Positions 60,537-64,000 of a DNA stretch of 64,000 nucleotides are shown here, one piece after another (the first letter of the stretch is position 1; each line of letters starts with the position of its first letter). A program made the position numbers and the translations under genes. The DNA lies in the NCBI GenBank assembly GCA_951230915.1, contig OX579642.1, positions 6,324,001 through 6,388,000 on the forward strand, read 5' to 3'. The notes under the pieces were generated by a model, which worked only from the letters and a program-made list of their open reading frames with translations, did not search any database and was not told the origin of the DNA. Source of the DNA: Antitrichia curtipendula. Lineage: Eukaryota > Streptophyta > Bryopsida > Hypnales > Leucodontaceae.

Positions 60537-62650
60537 TCATTTGCATGTCTTGATGATTCTAGCAACAACAAGCACTTGTTTCACTTCATCCAAGTTGAGG
60601 GTAGGAGGGTGGATAAATATGTCTATTTTGCAATTTAGTTTGCAAAAGTAAAGAAAGATGTAATAAAGGTGTTTGCACTTTATGTACATACTTCCATAAT
60701 GAGAACAAATGTAAGATAGAAAATTGCAAAATGTGATGTTATTAACCTTTTGGTTAGGATCAATCTTGGACAAAGGTGTAATAATAGCACCAAATTCAAG
60801 GCAAGGAAGGAAGTTCACCCCAATAATAATTGCGGGAGCATTTCTTGCATTTTCCACTAATTGTGGTGATTTTTAATGGGTGCTTTATTTCTCTAGTGAA
60901 CTTGCTTGCCATTCCAAATGGGAGGGTTTATTTCAACATGTGTTAGTCAAGGATGAGTCCATAATACAAGCTCAAATATCCAAGACAAGGTGAATAAACA
61001 TTGAGGTGACATTGGCTTAGTAAATTGTAGGTGGAACCCAACTTCTTCAAGCTCAATGATTTTGATACAAGTAAAATTGGTATCAATAAAAATATGCCAA
61101 TCTTGAGGATCTTAGGTCAGACAAGAACAGGTGAACGCTTAGGTTCCATGATGCATTGTGTAATTTGGTCTGCACAAAACCAAAATCCTTTGTTTGAACT
61201 ACCATGGCTTTATACTCACATTCTTACCCTTTGTAAGTAGAAGCATCAATGGGTTCCCATGCCTAACAGTCAATAGCTTGCATTTGGTCTATGTGTACTT
61301 TTGAAAGATGTGACACTATTTCTTTGACTTGTGTGAAATTCTCACTATGTAATATTTCAATGTATTGCAATCTGTTTCTATCATAAATTATATATGAAGC
61401 ATGATTGTTTTAAACTCCTTAACTGTAGTTTCAAGTTGTACTCTACTAGCAACCAATCTACTTTTAATCCAAGGATGAGAGAAGCTAGCCTTGTCGAGTC
61501 ACCTTCAGAATTGATCAAAAGATTCAATTTTCTTTTATTGAATCTACATACATTTTTGCACTTAGAGGGGAAAAATGTAGTATAAATGTCTTCTATTCTA
61601 AGCATATCAATGAATGCATCTGCAATTTTCTTTCCATTGCCAAATGTTGTAGCTCTCTTTAGTTTCAAATCCTCTTTAAAAAGGCTCTTATCAAAAAAGG
61701 CCTTTGTAGAGATAAGCCCTAGAGTTAGTCATCAATATGAAGGCTCAAATTCAATCATCACAAATGGCTACAAACAAATCAAATCCACATTTTTCGGAAG
61801 CTTGCATTCAATTTTTGTGCATTGTTTCTTCCAAGTTGCACGTTGGAATGTTGGCTAGTTTTTCTATTGTCAATTTTTGCAAAGATGATGACTGAAATAA
61901 TTATTCTAATTGTTTGTAATTTAGGATTTAGCAAGGATAAGAAATAGAAAAAAAAAATGAAATTAAAGGTAATACCGTTTCCATGAATCCACCCCATTGA
62001 AGGTATCAAAAGTGCCAAAATGCAATTCAATCCTCTAATTGACAAATAGTCGGTTTTGATGTAGCTTTAAAGAAGTACTACCAAGCTTTGATTTTTAGAT
62101 AAATCTTGTCCACTTTAGACATTGATATTGCACCTTAGTATTGTTTGCAAAGTTCGATATGTTGGTTCTAGAATTTTTTTGCGATTAATTTTTTTGTGTG
62201 CTTGTACATGTTTGTTGCCAAGTAAAAGAAATCTAATTTTATAATCTACCATTGGAATAGATGGTTCCTTTGACCCATACACAATGCAAATTGCATTAAA
62301 TTTGGTTTGAGCACTATCACACATGAATTCCTTAAAGGTTGGATCCGACATCCCCATTTTCTACAATAATCTTATTCAAACAATGCCAAAAATGAGCTTG
62401 CCTTTGGTGCCCTCAATTTGCATGTCATAAACAACAATGGTCATGACTTTGCAATAAGTGGAATGATAGACATGACAAGTAATAGTTTGTCCATGATTTC
62501 ATCATCTTCACATGATCAAACACATAGCACTTCTAGAGATTGTTGCTTAATTTGCATCTATCATGCAAGATTGCTCCACTTCCAAGTCCATCCATAAGCA
62601 TCTTAGACAAATACCATACTCGGATTGCAAATTAGACTTAGATGAAAAAA
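60537..62650 (-). pseudogene. Decayed transposase-like region (MULE type suspected)
   Basis: Minus-strand frames line up over about 2 kb, broken by stops and frame changes: 62115-62357 (pieces KEFMCDSAQTKFNAICIVYG and EPSIPMVDY), preceded near 62430 by VVYDMQIEGTKGKL and followed at 61779-62045, 61381-61668 and 60537-60857. The order of a DMQ-E motif, an FM-D-AQ-N motif and a VP-M-D motif resembles MULE-type transposases of early land plants as I remember them; this is family recall, not a search. No terminal repeats were identified. Confidence 0.4.
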
Positions 62651-62957
62651 TTGACAATTTCTTTTGTAATTCTAGGATCAAACAACCAAATCTATAAATA
62701 AATGTAAAGATGATTTGCTAAAAATTCAAAGATTCTAATAATAATTCATTGAATCTAATATCAACTATCATTTGACCATCTACCATTAAAACATTTTTTG
62801 ATGGTGAATTGATAGAACTAATTTTTTGACATTCAATAGGATTGAATGGGTGAGAGGTTGTTTTTATAATGAAATTCATTGTCTATCATAAATCCTCAAA
62901 GGATATGGAACAACTCAAACAAGAGAGCTTGACTACTCATTGTGAAAATGCAGTAAT
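62651..62957. other. AT-rich DNA, no gene
   Basis: Nothing supported. Confidence 0.4.
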
Positions 62958-63332
62958 TGTGTTCAATGTAGAACTTTGGACTTCATTTCGGCATAGTAGA
63001 ATCACTTTTTTCAAAAAGCTTTGGACTTAACAAAGTTGTTAAATTAAATTTAAAATTCATCTCCAAAAAACCGTTTGTTATTTTAAACCTCCAAAAGAAA
63101 GTTATAGACAAAATTCAGGGAATAAGTTCGAAAATGTCAAAGAAAATGTCCCTTCCAACCCTTTTTTTGAATTTTGTCCATAACTTTTGGTTGGAGGCTT
63201 GAAATCTCAAACGGATTTTTGGAATGAAATTTAACTTGGTATTACAACTTCTTTTAGCTGAATTGTTTATAGAAAAAGTTAATCTACTATGCCAAAATGA
63301 AGTTCAAAGTTTTACATTGAATACAATTCTTG
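62958..63332. mobile_element. Long inverted-repeat (hairpin) element, about 375 bp
   Basis: Left arm TTCAATGTAGAACTTTGGAC, TTCATTTCGGCATAGTAGA; right arm TCTACTATGCCAAAATGAA, GTTCAAAGTTTTACATTGAA, an inverted copy. Further in, AAACCTCCAAAAGAAAGTTA and ATAGACAAAATTCA pair with TGAATTTTGTCCATAAC and TTTTGGTTGGAGG. Almost the whole element can fold on itself. Non-coding. Confidence 0.75.
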
Positions 63333-63484
63333 CTTTTGACTTAACTAAGTTGAGCCCCTAGTAGTCCTAATTACATATCCCACATTGGTTGTTTTACTTC
63401 CTACCACCATAATTGTATAAAGAACTTGTCTTCTCTTCAAGATACACTCACAATAAGTGGCTTATCAATCTTTAGGAAGCAATT

Positions 63485-64000
63485 GCCTAGTAACAGTCAT
63501 TTATTTTGACTTAAATTTCCCCCTAATATATGCTAGAAAATAGTCAAATGATAAAAAATGTGTGCCTTCCTAGACCCCAGCCGTTAATGGCCATGCTTTT
63601 CAAGACTTGAATTTCCTTCTACTGTATATTAAGAATGAGTCAAATGCTACAATTTTCTTGCCTTCCTAGACACCCAACCATTAACAGCCACACTTTTTAG
63701 AACTTAAATTTCCTTCTAGTATATGCTAAAAATGAGTCAATTGCTAAAAAAATTTGTGCCTTCCTAGATCCCCAGCCGTTAGCGGCCATGTTTTTAGGAT
63801 TTCAATTTTCTTGCACCATATACTAAGGTTTGGTTAAATGTTGTAATTTATTTTGCCTCCCTAATGGACAACCGTTAGCAGCCATGCTTTTTTAGATTCA
63901 AGTTTGAATTTAACATATGCTTGGAATTAGTCAAATATTAAGATTTTTTTGCCTTTCTAGACTCTAGTCATCAATGGCCACACTTTTTTGAATTCCAATT
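63485..64000. repeat. Tandem array, unit about 98 bp, continuing past the window
   Basis: Landmark TGCCTTCCTAGAC-CCCAGCCGTTA(A/G)-GGCCATG recurs near 63562, 63660, 63758, 63855 and 63950; between copies are AATTTCCTTCTA-TATATGCTA and GAGTCAAATGCTA. At least five diverged units. Confidence 0.85.

Noticed and set aside
1..64000. tRNA, rRNA or snRNA genes
   Set aside because: No cloverleaf with intact A and B boxes or conserved RNA core was recognised on either strand by eye; a covariance-model scan would be needed to exclude short RNAs.

Overview
The window looks like nuclear DNA of a land plant (or close streptophyte relative), probably a non-flowering lineage with a large, gene-poor genome. 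Reasons: a complete plant-type SUMO-conjugating enzyme gene split into five exons with GT-AG introns; a plant telomere motif (CCCTAAA) array at 19.9 kb; kinase and transposase debris of plant type; and about 60 kb of very AT-rich, repeat-filled DNA around GC-richer gene islands. The lineage is inferred; nothing here fixes a species. A 200-base run of N (50188-50387) is an assembly gap.

Genes. Two loci are well supported, both on the minus strand. (1) 1-1933: the first four exons of an unrecognised helical protein running off the left edge; its first intron carries two tandem degenerate copies of the 3' half of exon 1. (2) 8582-10988: SCE1/UBC9, five exons, exactly 160 codons, catalytic Cys94. 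Weaker candidates are a kinase pseudogene (20040-20432, plus), a possible first exon with TATA box at 23.9-24.2 kb, small unresolved exon-like pieces at 18.5-19.8 kb and 44.4-44.6 kb, and two decayed open-frame clusters: 27.3-28.8 kb (unassigned) and 60.5-62.6 kb (tentatively MULE-like transposase).

The rest is dominated by small non-autonomous elements. The most striking is a swarm of about 15 elements (0.2-0.95 kb), each flanked by TTAA, with termini close to CCCCTAAAGGACC or CCCATTAAGGACC. This is the signature of piggyBac-type transposition. Comparison of repeat copies inside the window gives a filled site (48072-48988) and a matching unfilled site with one TTAA (4434-4437). Several elements sit back to back sharing one TTAA; one is flanked by CTAA on both sides; one (6690-7318) is a fold-back made from two inverted element halves. 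No transposase for them is visible here.

Other repeats: a 411-bp TA-flanked MITE family with AGGTAGGAGGCTC termini (three full copies, two relatives); a GAGCATCCCC-ended MITE; a GGGGTGAACTGACCCCC inverted-repeat nest; elements bounded by C-runs and G-runs; long hairpins at 26.2 and 63.0 kb; a 46-bp perfect palindrome at 51.7 kb; and tandem arrays of about 170 bp (5.3-6.2 kb), 95 bp (37.8-38.5 kb) and 98 bp (63.5 kb to the right edge). Layout: gene end (0-2 kb), repeats (2-8 kb), SCE1 (8.5-11.4 kb), MITEs (11.4-17.4 kb), a GC-richer patch with gene remnants (17.4-20.4 kb), then repeat-dominated DNA to the end with minor GC-richer patches at 23-24.7, 34.5-35.6 and 44.3-46.2 kb. No tRNA, rRNA, CRISPR or bacterial-type feature was seen.
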